12,888 nt of DNA from an uncultured bacterium (lineage in GTDB: Bacteria > Patescibacteriota > Minisyncoccia > Phycocordibacterales > CAIJYI01), in assembly GCA_937871115.1 (NCBI GenBank), contig CALMXW010000114.1, positions 1-12,888 on the forward strand, in the 5' to 3' direction. Shown here piece by piece: positions 1-7,328 of this stretch. Within the stretch, counting starts at the first letter, position 1. Each line of letters opens with the position of its first letter. The notes beneath the pieces were generated by a model that had not been told where the DNA came from, did no database searches, and saw only the letters and a list, made by a program, of their open reading frames with translations. A program made the translations under genes and the position numbers.

Positions 1-129
1 TATCGGATACACCGGCTTGGTAAAAATACGCACCGCGACCTCGAGTACTGCCAATACCACAAAAATACTCACCAGCATAAGCGCCAAATTAATCCCCCAT
101 TGTTTCATTCGCCCCTTTGGATCTTTCAT
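1..129 (-). CDS. Partial membrane-anchored protein (N-terminal 43 residues)
   Basis: Reading leftward from an ATG at 129, 43 codons are open to the window edge. The visible peptide has a short basic start (MKDPKGRMKQW), one hydrophobic segment at about residues 14-34, then the turn VAVRIFTKPVYPI. A basic start, one membrane anchor ending in an acidic or arginine-bearing turn, then an outside domain is the plan of the SGNH-type protein at 4109-5287, whose N-terminus (anchor, then LEGILRFTAYKDV) looks alike. This gene may therefore encode a second anchored SGNH/GDSL or AlgX-like protein, but no catalytic block is in view and any single-anchor extracytoplasmic protein would fit. A promoter-like pair lies immediately upstream (138-166), with its -10 box 8 nt from the ATG, which supports this start. 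The gene is divergent from the methyltransferase at 232. Confidence 0.55.
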   Translation of the reverse strand, partial: MKDPKGRMKQWGINLALMLVSIFVVLAVLEVAVRIFTKPVYPI

Positions 130-137
130 GTGCGCCT

Positions 138-166
138 ATTGTAGCAGACTGGGTCGAACAAGTGAA
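138..166 (-). promoter_or_regulatory. Promoter of the 1-129 gene, leaderless type
   Basis: On the minus strand there is TTCACT (161-166), a 17-bp spacer and TACAAT (138-143; five of six consensus matches). Only 8 nt separate the -10 box from the ATG at 129, so transcription would start about 0-2 nt before the start codon. No Shine-Dalgarno could be transcribed. Confidence 0.5.
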
Positions 167-188
167 CTCTTTCCTAATTTGTGATACA

Positions 189-217
189 TTGGTATAACTT
201 GGTATACGTACTATAAA
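189..217 (+). promoter_or_regulatory. Promoter of the methyltransferase at 232
   Basis: TTGGTA (189-194), a 17-bp spacer and TATAAA (212-217) precede the ATG at 232. The -10 box ends 14 nt before the ATG, so the leader would be about 7 nt long. It contains no Shine-Dalgarno-like purine run. A TACTAT hexamer at 209-214 is an alternative -10. The promoter lies back to back with the one at 138-166 in the 102-bp gap between divergent genes. Confidence 0.4.
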
Positions 218-231
218 AAATCACTAAATCC

Positions 232-1002
232 ATGTCATCATACAACGAATTCTTCTACGACGAACTTAGAGATGGGTCCCTTTCTTCTGCTCGCACGGTA
301 GTACCTATTGTCCTCAGTCTTATTGGTCCGAAAAAAGTCGAATCTATTGTCGACATTGGCTGCGGTATCGGCACTTGGCTCTCTGTTTTTAAAGAAAATG
401 GCGTACAGAAAATCACTGGCGTAGACGGCCCGTGGGTAAAAGAAAGCCAGCTTCTCATTCCGAAAGAAGATTTCACCCCCAAAGACGTAGAGAAGCCTTT
501 TTCTCTCGATAAAAAAGCCGACCTTGCCGTATGCCTCGAAATGGCAGAGCACGTAGACGCAAAACACGCTCCGAAACTCATCGAGACACTTACGAGCATC
601 GCACCTGTCATCCTCTTCTCCGCAGCCATTCCCTTTCAGGGTGGGTCGCATCATGTGAACGAGCAGTGGCCGCAATATTGGGCGGACCTTTTCGCCGAGC
701 GAGGATACCTTCCGGTAGACTGCGTTCGCCGAAAAATCTGGGACAACAAATCTGTTTCATTCTTTTATTCTCAAAATATTTTCATCTACGTTTCCGAAGA
801 CGCCATTCCCCACTACCCTGGCCTCGCTGCTGAAATTACCGCGGGCAACGGTGGCACTCTCCCCTTTGTGCACCCACACAAATATCTCTACTATGCAAAC
901 CGATGGGAGCTCCTTGTCCCAGTGCTCGGCAAGATTCCGCCATCCATACTCCACAAAGCAAAAAAAATGCTCGGCAAACTCAAAAAGTGGCGGGGGAAGT
1001 AA
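232..1002 (+). CDS. SAM-dependent class I methyltransferase
   Basis: This 256-residue protein has the class I methyltransferase signature: motif I VDIGCGIGTWL at residues 40-50 (glycine loop binding S-adenosylmethionine), an acidic motif II residue at D65 (GVDG), and a motif IV-like stretch ADLAVCLEMAEHV at about 96-108. The central HHVNEQWPQYWADLFAERGY (about 140-159) is typical of small methyltransferases found in glycan and glycosyltransferase clusters. The target is probably a sugar hydroxyl or an activated sugar, which is inferred from context only. It is soluble, with a basic C-terminal tail (KKMLGKLKKWRGK). It stands alone on the plus strand and converges with the GT2 gene, the two stop codons being 3 bp apart with no hairpin between them. 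No Shine-Dalgarno precedes the ATG; a promoter 15-43 nt upstream predicts a very short leader. Confidence 0.85.
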   Translation: MSSYNEFFYDELRDGSLSSARTVVPIVLSLIGPKKVESIVDIGCGIGTWLSVFKENGVQKITGVDGPWVKESQLLIPKEDFTPKDVEKPFSLDKKADLAVCLEMAEHVDAKHAPKLIETLTSIAPVILFSAAIPFQGGSHHVNEQWPQYWADLFAERGYLPVDCVRRKIWDNKSVSFFYSQNIFIYVSEDAIPHYPGLAAEITAGNGGTLPFVHPHKYLYYANRWELLVPVLGKIPPSILHKAKKMLGKLKKWRGK

Positions 1003-1005
1003 AAA

Positions 1006-1923
1006 CTACCAGGGGAAAATGGTTCTGAATGGATTGCGTTCGTACTCACGAAGTACGCCGAGGTCGTTTTCCATGGTGCGAAAATCAAGTGCCTTATGGC
1101 TAAACTCTTTTAGTATTGGAGTACGTGAATACACTCCATCAGGAATATTTCGAAGAATTGGCTTTGCATACCGAAGGAGACGGTACAGCTCGGTATAAAC
1201 GAGCTTCTTCTTTGGCACCAACCTGCGTAAATTTTTCCGAGCTTCTTCTATCTCGTCGACAAATTGCTTTCTCCGAATTGTACTAAAAGAACTTGAGGAT
1301 GCTTTTCTGTAAGCACCGAGAACCGTGTTGAGATGATACAGTCGCGTGGCGGGGAAAAATTTCTCACTCCACAGCTTCACATCTATTGCCACCGTATCGT
1401 TCTCATCGCAGCGCGCTTTCGTCCGATCCCAAAGCGACCTTCGCCAAAAGGTCGACTCCTGCTGTATGTTGGCCGGCTCACCACGGAGGTGCTCATATAA
1501 ATCTTTTCGCACCGGAATAATACGAATGAGCTTCCCCTCTCCATCAATAAGCGCCCCCATCGAAGTAATCCACTCGACGTGAGGAAATTTTGTAAACACC
1601 TCGGCAATAGTAAAAAGACTCTTTGGTAATAAAACATTTTTTGCATTGAGCCAGTTCATAATCTCTCCCGAAGATTTATCGAATCCATAATTGTACGCCC
1701 GAGCTGGTGTGGTGGGAGTAGAGTCCATCTTTTCACAGTAAGCAAGCTTGTCTTTGTACTGCTGTATGATCTCCCAGCTTCTGTCGGAAGAGTTGTCGTC
1801 TATCACAATATACTCAAGGTTGGGATACCCCTGGGAGAGCACCGATTCAATGGTCTCTGCTATATACTTCTCCCGATTGTAGCACTGGGTGACAATGGTT
1901 ATTTTGGGATATTGCTTGTTCAT
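1006..1923 (-). CDS. Glycosyltransferase family 2 with degenerate DXD motif
   Basis: The product (305 residues) opens with the GT-A fold signature KITIVTQCYNREKYI at 7-21, and IVIDDNSSDRSWE at about 39-51 matches the nucleotide-binding VDDGSTD block. IQQESTFWRRSLW further on matches the PQ.STFWRR block common in this subfamily. The loop that normally reads WLN(A/S)DD, whose aspartates hold the metal and nucleotide-sugar diphosphate, reads WLNAKN at 91-96, so both acidic residues are gone. The C-terminal third is basic and lacks clear membrane helices. The family transfers a sugar from a nucleotide donor to a growing glycan at the inner face of the membrane; whether this copy is active is uncertain. 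I chose the ATG at 1923 rather than in-frame starts up to 2070, because the homology begins here and a near-consensus promoter sits at 1930-1958, inside the longer frame. The transcript would be leaderless. Confidence 0.85.
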   Translation of the reverse strand: MNKQYPKITIVTQCYNREKYIAETIESVLSQGYPNLEYIVIDDNSSDRSWEIIQQYKDKLAYCEKMDSTPTTPARAYNYGFDKSSGEIMNWLNAKNVLLPKSLFTIAEVFTKFPHVEWITSMGALIDGEGKLIRIIPVRKDLYEHLRGEPANIQQESTFWRRSLWDRTKARCDENDTVAIDVKLWSEKFFPATRLYHLNTVLGAYRKASSSSFSTIRRKQFVDEIEEARKNLRRLVPKKKLVYTELYRLLRYAKPILRNIPDGVYSRTPILKEFSHKALDFRTMENDLGVLREYERNPFRTIFPW

Positions 1924-1929
1924 TCCTGC

Positions 1930-1958
1930 ATTATACCTTCGTAAAGTGGCCTTGTCAG
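1930..1958 (-). promoter_or_regulatory. Near-consensus promoter of the GT2 gene, leaderless type
   Basis: On the minus strand CTGACA (1953-1958; one mismatch from TTGACA), an exact 17-bp spacer and a perfect TATAAT (1930-1935) lead to an ATG at 1923. Only 6 nt separate the -10 box from the ATG, placing the start of transcription at or within 1 nt of the start codon. This is the strongest of the leaderless-type promoters in the window. Confidence 0.65.
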
Positions 1959-1993
1959 CACATTTCGAAACATCATATTCTCCATGAGTCAAT

Positions 1994-2021
1994 TTGAGGC
2001 ATGGGTGCGATACGGTATGAT
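1994..2021 (+). promoter_or_regulatory. Candidate promoter of the radical SAM gene
   Basis: TTGAGG (1994-1999), a 16-bp spacer and TATGAT (2016-2021; five of six matches) lie upstream of the ATG at 2075. The predicted start near 2028 gives a leader of about 47 nt that carries a Shine-Dalgarno sequence (AGAAGG, 2062-2067). It is divergent from the GT2 promoter at 1930-1958. Confidence 0.4.
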
Positions 2022-2074
2022 GACACACAGACATTTCGTCCTTTACACAACGCAAAATAACAGAAGGCAACAGT

Positions 2075-4048
2075 ATGGCAATCTTGCTCAGTCATCAGAA
2101 ACGACGAGTAATTCTCGTCCAACCAAATTTCCAATATGGAGATAATGTTTTTGTCCCCTACTCAATAGGCAGACTTCAGGCATATGCTCAGACAGTCGAA
2201 GACATACGGCAAAATTTTCACTTTGAGGATCTCATCTTCCTCCGTGAAAATCCGCTTGAGGTGGTGAAGAGAATGAACAACCCAAGTGTAGTCGGTTTTT
2301 CCTGCTACATATGGAACTGGGAGTACAACAAGACGCTGGCTCGACTCGTAAAGGAAGCCTTCCCTGATTGTCTCATCATTTTCGGAGGGTCACAAATTCC
2401 AGATGCTTCTGAGGGATTTTTTGTGGAGCATCCGTACGTCGATATTCTTGTCCACAACGAAGGAGAGTTTGCGTTTGCTGCCATCCTGCTTGAGTCACCT
2501 TCTCTTCATCCCGACTACTCAAAAATACCAAGTCTGAGTGTTCGGATGGAAGGAAACAGGACACACAAGCTACTTTCGCACGAAAGGGTACTCGACTTAT
2601 CGAGACTCCCATCGCCCTATCTATCTGGAGTTTTTGACTTCATGCTAGGCAGGGGCCGGCAACTCTCCGCAAGCCAAGAAACCAACAGGGGGTGCCCATA
2701 CCAGTGTACTTTTTGTGCCTGGGGTGGCGCAAAATACAACAAAGTTGTTCTCCTTGAAGAAGCGCAGATCCTTGATGAGTTTGAGTGGTTTGGTCGGAAT
2801 AGGATATCTTACCTCTTCAACTGTGATGCGAATTATGGAATCAGGGATCGAGACGTGCAGCTGACAGAAGAAATGATTCGAACTCGAGAGAGGCATCACG
2901 GGCACCCTGAGAAATTTCGCATGTGCACGGCAAAGAATGGTACGGATAGAATCTTTACCATAGTAAAGATGCTGAACGATGCTGGTATGAGCAAGGGTGC
3001 AACTCTCAGTTTCCAGAGCATGGACAAGGAAACACTCGTGCTTGTTGAGCGAAGAAACATTGGAATAGACAGGTTTATTGAGCTGATGGATAGATACCGC
3101 AAGGCGAGCATTGGTACCTACACCGAGCTCATCATGGGAATGCCTGGAGAAACGTACGAAAGCACCAAGGAAGGAATAGACACTCTCCTTGATGCGGAAG
3201 CAGAAGCGGTCAACATCTTTGCTTACGTCTGTGCCAAACTTCCCGATACCAAAATGAGTGATCCGGATTACGTGGCCAAGCACGAGATACACTCGGTTCG
3301 CATGCCTATCCTTCTCGCTCATAGCACGCCAGACCCCGAGCTTTTGCCCGAGTATTCTGATGTTGTGGTCGGGACTGCAACAATGAGTACAGAAGACTGG
3401 GAGAGAACGTATTTGTTCTACTGGGCCATACAGTGCTTTCACTGTTTGGGGATTACGCGGTATATCTCGATCTTTCTTCACGACCAACTCGGCGTCCGAT
3501 ACAGTGATTTTTATGAAGGAATCATGAACCACTTTGAGGGAAAGACGGAAACACTGATCGGGAGGGAAATAGAGGTGACCAAAGAAATTGTCCACGAATC
3601 ACTTAGTGGAGGGAGACTCGACATAATCCTTCCGCGATTCGGAGATATTTACTGGCCGCTCGAAGAGGCAAGCTTCCTCAATCTCATCTGCGAAAAGGAA
3701 AAGCTCTATCAGGAGATGCGTCTTTTTATAGAGCAGTTCCTCGAAGACAGGGTACTGTTTATGGACGGCTGCCTACTGGACGACCTCATTGCCTACGAAT
3801 CCACTCTGATTATGGATCCATATACTTCGGAGTTTGCAATAACCTTGCAACATGATATACATGGGTATTTTGAAAGACGAGGAGAGTCTACTGATCCGCC
3901 TGATTTTTCGCCTTCTCAACTTTTTGTAACAGGAGAGAAGAGCTTTTTGGGTGATCTTAAACACTATGCGACGGAAGTGCCTTGGTATGGGAGAAAAGGA
4001 GGACGTTTCCATCATCGAAAAATCAACGTCGTACGAGTGAACACGTGA
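2075..4048 (+). CDS. B12-binding-domain radical SAM protein
   Basis: The product has 657 residues. The N-terminal third is a Rossmann-like cobalamin-binding-type domain: VILVQPNF at 12-19, FVPYSIGRLQAYAQ at about 26-39, VVGFSCYIWNW at about 72-82, IIFGGSQIP at 101-109 and VDILVHNEGE at 122-131. The radical SAM core follows, with its 4Fe-4S cluster motif CPYQCTFC (C207, C211, C214), a SAM-binding-type block ATLSFQSMDKETL and the later TELIMGMPGETYEST. From about residue 420 the protein continues as a mostly helical region that I do not recognise. Members of this class methylate unreactive carbons or rearrange substrates, often in glycan or secondary-metabolite clusters; the substrate cannot be read from the sequence. 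The ATG at 2075 is supported by AGAAGG at 2062-2067, 7 nt upstream. The gene is monocistronic and ends at a GC-rich terminator (4059-4088). Confidence 0.88.
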   Translation: MAILLSHQKRRVILVQPNFQYGDNVFVPYSIGRLQAYAQTVEDIRQNFHFEDLIFLRENPLEVVKRMNNPSVVGFSCYIWNWEYNKTLARLVKEAFPDCLIIFGGSQIPDASEGFFVEHPYVDILVHNEGEFAFAAILLESPSLHPDYSKIPSLSVRMEGNRTHKLLSHERVLDLSRLPSPYLSGVFDFMLGRGRQLSASQETNRGCPYQCTFCAWGGAKYNKVVLLEEAQILDEFEWFGRNRISYLFNCDANYGIRDRDVQLTEEMIRTRERHHGHPEKFRMCTAKNGTDRIFTIVKMLNDAGMSKGATLSFQSMDKETLVLVERRNIGIDRFIELMDRYRKASIGTYTELIMGMPGETYESTKEGIDTLLDAEAEAVNIFAYVCAKLPDTKMSDPDYVAKHEIHSVRMPILLAHSTPDPELLPEYSDVVVGTATMSTEDWERTYLFYWAIQCFHCLGITRYISIFLHDQLGVRYSDFYEGIMNHFEGKTETLIGREIEVTKEIVHESLSGGRLDIILPRFGDIYWPLEEASFLNLICEKEKLYQEMRLFIEQFLEDRVLFMDGCLLDDLIAYESTLIMDPYTSEFAITLQHDIHGYFERRGESTDPPDFSPSQLFVTGEKSFLGDLKHYATEVPWYGRKGGRFHHRKINVVRVNT

Positions 4049-4058
4049 TGTTTGGAGC

Positions 4059-4088
4059 GACCCCGGGAAATTGCCCGGGGTCTTCTTT
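4059..4088 (+). terminator. Rho-independent terminator after the radical SAM gene
   Basis: A perfect 9-bp stem, GACCCCGGG (4059-4067) with CCCGGGGTC (4074-4082), closes a 6-nt loop and is followed by TTCTTT. It starts 11 nt after the TGA stop. The stem lies between convergent genes, but on the minus strand no T-run follows it, so it is probably one-directional. Confidence 0.8.
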
Positions 4089-4108
4089 ATAAAGAAAAAC
4101 ATCTAGTC

Positions 4109-5287
4109 CTATCCGCCAAACTCATTCTTCATCTCTTTCTCCACTTCCACAAGTTTTGTGTTTTTGTCTTTCACCCATGGCGACATTTCGAGAACGCGTT
4201 TTTCTATCAGATAGCTCGCGAGATGATTGCCACGAATGTTCCAATGCGGGTCGCGCTGCCAGTAGAGAGCATCTCCAGTCGGGTCAACTTTTTGAAAACC
4301 GGGACGGAGGTCGAGGTAGGCAACGTGTTTTGAGTCGAGAAATTTCTTGAGGTCGGCATTTGGGTCGGAGCTCGTCGCAGAGAGCATCACATCTTCTTTT
4401 GGCGGGATGAGCACCACGAGCAAATCCGAATGTTCTTTTTGCGCCAAGTCTTTAAACTTCGCAATATTGGCAAAGTGGTTCGCAATATCTTGGGGAGTAA
4501 TCGTGAGATTGTCTGGGGCCGCCTCATTTACGACGCCGACATTTCGAAGACTGTCGGTAGAAATAAATTGCTTGAGACTATTCTTTGTGAGGTTGTAGAC
4601 AATAGAATTTTTTGTGAGAAAACATTTTATTTCCTGCAGAGTCGGATTTGCCGGCATGGTGCCCATACAATATTTTCTCCCGAGCTCGTACCGTGCTGGA
4701 AGGCGTGCCTGCATTTCGTCGTAACTCAACGTACGATCTTCGAGCTTCTTGATGAGCCAGCCATCGTACACGAGCTTGCCGGGAAAAGTCGCATCGTCTT
4801 CGAGATCATTTCCGCGAAAATATCCGAGCACGATAAGCTTGGGTGCGGGGACTTTCATAAACAATCGCTCCGCTTTTATGTATTCTTGTTTCGGCCCCAT
4901 GCCACCCACTCCGCATTTGAGCGTGCGCACCCCGAGACCCTTTTCCAAAAGTGTCCCCCATTTATCTTCAAATGGCGCGAATCCCCAAGTGAAACTGTCA
5001 CCAGCGAGATAAATATACGGTGTTTCGTTTTTATACGGCGTATCGAAACATCCAAGGTCGTTGCTCCAAATCGGAAACGCCCCCTCAGCAAAAGCGAGAG
5101 AGGAGGTAGAAAAATTGCGCGCAATATCAAATCCCATTTCGCGATCCGACTGGAAATAATGTTGCGGCATCTTCACTGTTGCCAACACATCCTTATATGC
5201 AGTGAAACGAAGAATTCCCTCAAGTACAAGCACTGAGAGAATAATACTCGCTCCGAGAAGAAGCACGTTGATGCTAATCCGCTTCAT
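4109..5287 (-). CDS. Membrane-anchored SGNH/GDSL hydrolase-like protein
   Basis: The 392-residue protein has a short basic start and one N-terminal hydrophobic helix (about residues 7-23), then an extracytoplasmic domain. The SGNH blocks are in order: block I LAGDSFTWG (94-102, nucleophile S98), a block II-like CGVGGMGPKQ (125-134, glycines), block III GYFRGNDLED (155-164, N160) and block V RDPHWNIRGN (345-354, D346 and H348). All four signature residue types are present, so it is likely an active esterase or O-acyltransferase on an exported glycan, like the AlgX/AlgJ and SGNH proteins of polysaccharide clusters. The tail after about 370 is highly charged. Its ATG lies inside the end of the carbamoyltransferase gene (14-bp overlap), so translation of the two is probably coupled. 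It is the last gene of the operon. The exact substrate is unknown; deacetylation or acetylation of the carbamoylated glycan is inference. Confidence 0.85.
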   Translation of the reverse strand: MKRISINVLLLGASIILSVLVLEGILRFTAYKDVLATVKMPQHYFQSDREMGFDIARNFSTSSLAFAEGAFPIWSNDLGCFDTPYKNETPYIYLAGDSFTWGFAPFEDKWGTLLEKGLGVRTLKCGVGGMGPKQEYIKAERLFMKVPAPKLIVLGYFRGNDLEDDATFPGKLVYDGWLIKKLEDRTLSYDEMQARLPARYELGRKYCMGTMPANPTLQEIKCFLTKNSIVYNLTKNSLKQFISTDSLRNVGVVNEAAPDNLTITPQDIANHFANIAKFKDLAQKEHSDLLVVLIPPKEDVMLSATSSDPNADLKKFLDSKHVAYLDLRPGFQKVDPTGDALYWQRDPHWNIRGNHLASYLIEKRVLEMSPWVKDKNTKLVEVEKEMKNEFGG

Positions 5288-7145
5288 AGGTATTTTGGAA
5301 ATCTTTTTGCTCGCCTGGCTGTTCTTCTTTCAAGAAAATATAGTCGCCCATCACCAGTGCATCCATATCTGTGGCCATGAAACAACGATAGGCATCTTCG
5401 GGTGTGCAGACAATGGGCTCTCCGCGCACATTGAAGCTCGTATTCACCACGAGACCATATCCCGTTTTTTCTCTGAACGCGTCAATGAGTTTCCAGTACC
5501 GCTCGTTGGTCTCTTTGTGGACCGTCTGCACTCGAGCGGAATAGTCGATATGAGTAATACACGGCAAGTCAGAGCGCGAGACATAGAGCCGCTCATAGAG
5601 TCCTTTCGCGGTAGCAGGAATAATTTTTCGACGATTTTCTTTTACCGGGAAAACGAAAAGCATGTACGGCGAAGCGATGTCTGAGTCGAAATATTTTTCC
5701 GATTCTTCTGCGAGTACACTCGGTGCAAACGGGCGAAACCCTTCGCGAAATTTTATCTTGAGGTTGAGGCGCTTTTGCATATCGGCATTGCGCGGGTCGC
5801 CCAAAATACTCCTCGCCCCGAGAGCGCGCGGGCCCCACTCCATCCGCCCCTGAAACCAGCCCACCACCTTCCCTTCAGAGAGAAGATCGGCCGCGCGCTT
5901 TGCAAGAGTGTCGAAATCGGCAACGTAGTGAGAGACCGCTTCATATTTTCTCGCGGTGCGTAAAATCTCTGGCGAAGAAAATTCTGGTCCGAGGTACGAA
6001 CCCTGCATAGCATCTCGCCCATCACCGGAAACACGGCGATCTTGTTTGAGAAAAATATGATACGCCGCGTATGCCGCACCGAGCGCTCCGCCCGCGTCGC
6101 CCGCTGCCGGCTGGATCCAAATGTTTTCAAAGATACCAGTCTTATGAAGCTTCCCGTTTGCGACACAATTGAGCGCCACTCCACCAGCCAAACAGATATT
6201 TTTTGAACCAGTGAGTTTCTTTGCTGTTCTTGCGAGAAGGATCACAATTTCTTCCGTCACCTCTTGGATCGCAAGTGCCATGTCCATGTATTCTTCCGTG
6301 AGCTCATCTTCTGGTTTGCGGCGCGGGAGAGAAAAAAGTTTGTTCCATTTTTCGTCATCACACATCTCTAGCTCTGTCGCAAAATTGAAATACTCCATAT
6401 TAAGAAGAAGGGAGCCATCTTCCCGCACATCGATGAGATCTTGGTAGATAAGTTTTTTGTATTTCTCTACTCGTTCGCTTTTTGGGTGCCCATATGGAGC
6501 GAGGCCCATGAGCTTGTACTCGCCGCTATTTACCTTAAAACCACAGTAATATGTGAAAGCAGAGTAGAGCAGCCCGAGCGAGTGTGGGAAGTGAAGCTCT
6601 TTGAGTGCCGTGATATCTTTTCCTTTTCCGTGAAAAATTCCCGTCGTCGTCCACTCCCCCACTCCATCTACCGTGAGTATCGCGGCATCTTCAAAGGGCG
6701 ACGGATAAAATGCACTCGCCGCATGTGAGAGGTGGTGCTCAGGAAAAAGAATTGGAGTTTTTTTCGGAAGGGCGATATCGGTCACTTTCTCAAACTCGTC
6801 GCGAAGAATTTTCCGCAAGAAAAGTTTTTCTTTGATCCATACCGGCATCGCAGCGAGAAAACTGGTTATACCGCTCGGAGCAAAAGCGTGGTACGTCTCG
6901 AGAAGCCGTTCGAATTTTATAAACGGCTTGTCGTAAAAAGAGACAGCGGTAAGATCTTCCATAGTGACCCCTGCTTCTTCGAGCACATACCGCACGGCAT
7001 TTTTCGGAAAGGCCGGGTCGTGTTTTTTTCTGGTAAATCGCTCTTCCTGCGCCGCCGCGACGATTTTCCCATCAATCAAAATCACCGCCGCACTGTCGTG
7101 GTAATATGCCGAGATTCCAAGAATGATTTTTTTCTTCTCTGACAT
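5274..7145 (-). CDS. O-carbamoyltransferase, NodU/CmcH family
   Basis: This full-length 623-residue enzyme transfers the carbamoyl group of carbamoyl phosphate, by way of an ATP-derived carbamoyl-adenylate, to a hydroxyl group. The N-terminal Kae1-like domain begins with ILGISAYYHDSAAVIL (8-23) and AAQEERFTRKKHD (31-43). It carries the metal-site histidines in EHHLSHAASAFYPS (136-149; H138, H141) and the acidic TVDGVGEWTT stretch (158-167). KLMGLAPYG and NICLAGGVALNCVANG follow. The C-terminal YrdC-like domain shows GWFQGRMEWGPRALGARS and, near the end, VVNTSFNVRGEPIVCTPED. All family hallmarks are present. Relatives act on Nod factor, cephalosporin, tobramycin and saxitoxin; here a sugar of a surface glycan is the likely acceptor, by context. 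The ATG is 3 nt after the stop of the DUF5989 gene, with no clear Shine-Dalgarno, and the 3' end overlaps the SGNH gene by 14 bp. Confidence 0.95.
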   Translation of the reverse strand: MSEKKKIILGISAYYHDSAAVILIDGKIVAAAQEERFTRKKHDPAFPKNAVRYVLEEAGVTMEDLTAVSFYDKPFIKFERLLETYHAFAPSGITSFLAAMPVWIKEKLFLRKILRDEFEKVTDIALPKKTPILFPEHHLSHAASAFYPSPFEDAAILTVDGVGEWTTTGIFHGKGKDITALKELHFPHSLGLLYSAFTYYCGFKVNSGEYKLMGLAPYGHPKSERVEKYKKLIYQDLIDVREDGSLLLNMEYFNFATELEMCDDEKWNKLFSLPRRKPEDELTEEYMDMALAIQEVTEEIVILLARTAKKLTGSKNICLAGGVALNCVANGKLHKTGIFENIWIQPAAGDAGGALGAAYAAYHIFLKQDRRVSGDGRDAMQGSYLGPEFSSPEILRTARKYEAVSHYVADFDTLAKRAADLLSEGKVVGWFQGRMEWGPRALGARSILGDPRNADMQKRLNLKIKFREGFRPFAPSVLAEESEKYFDSDIASPYMLFVFPVKENRRKIIPATAKGLYERLYVSRSDLPCITHIDYSARVQTVHKETNERYWKLIDAFREKTGYGLVVNTSFNVRGEPIVCTPEDAYRCFMATDMDALVMGDYIFLKEEQPGEQKDFQNTYEAD

Positions 7146-7148
7146 GAT

Positions 7149-7298
7149 CTAGAAAACAGTATAGATGAATGGTGCAATAGCCGAGCCGCTCGAGAAGACA
7201 ATGAGCCCTCCGAACACAAGGAGTACGACTATCGCCGGCAAGAGCCAAAACTTTTTTCGAGTCTTCAAAAATCCCCAAATATCGTGCAAGAATTCCAT
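7149..7298 (-). CDS. DUF5989-family single-pass membrane protein (49 aa)
   Basis: A 49-codon gene runs from the ATG at 7298 to the TAG at 7149-7151. The protein begins MEFLHDIWGFLKTRKKFWLL, continues as one strongly hydrophobic helix (about 18-36) and ends SAIAPFIYTVF. This pattern of a basic (R/K)KK(F/W)W border, one helix and the end S.(I/L)APFIYT.F is that of the DUF5989 family as I know it, which typically sits beside carbamoyltransferase and SxtJ genes. It lies exactly there: 30 bp after SxtJ and 3 bp before the carbamoyltransferase. Its role is unknown. A membrane-tethering or subunit role for the soluble carbamoyltransferase is inference. No Shine-Dalgarno is visible; the 30-bp gap before it holds an AT-rich inverted repeat (7302-7322). 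Confidence 0.85.
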   Translation of the reverse strand: MEFLHDIWGFLKTRKKFWLLPAIVVLLVFGGLIVFSSGSAIAPFIYTVF

Positions 7299-7301
7299 GA
7301 T

Positions 7302-7322
7302 GTTTTAAAATTATTTTTAAAC
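7302..7322 (-). repeat. AT-rich inverted repeat between SxtJ and DUF5989 genes
   Basis: GTTTTAAAA (7302-7310) and TTTTTAAAC (7314-7322) form a 9-bp stem with one mismatch around a 3-nt loop, in the 30-bp gap between two operon genes. The hairpin would be weak and there is no GC stem, so it is not a standard terminator. It may be only AT-rich spacer. Confidence 0.3.
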
Positions 7323-7328
7323 TATTAC

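Noticed and set aside
1924..2070. Longer N-terminus for the GT2 gene
   Set aside because: The extra 49 residues show no similarity to the family and contain the near-consensus promoter 1930-1958.
2645..3595. Minus-strand open frame of 316 codons
   Set aside because: It lies wholly inside the radical SAM gene on the other strand and has no recognisable motif.
4430..5236. Plus-strand open frame of 268 codons
   Set aside because: It is antisense to the SGNH gene, whose catalytic blocks are intact; the plus-strand product has no recognisable domain.
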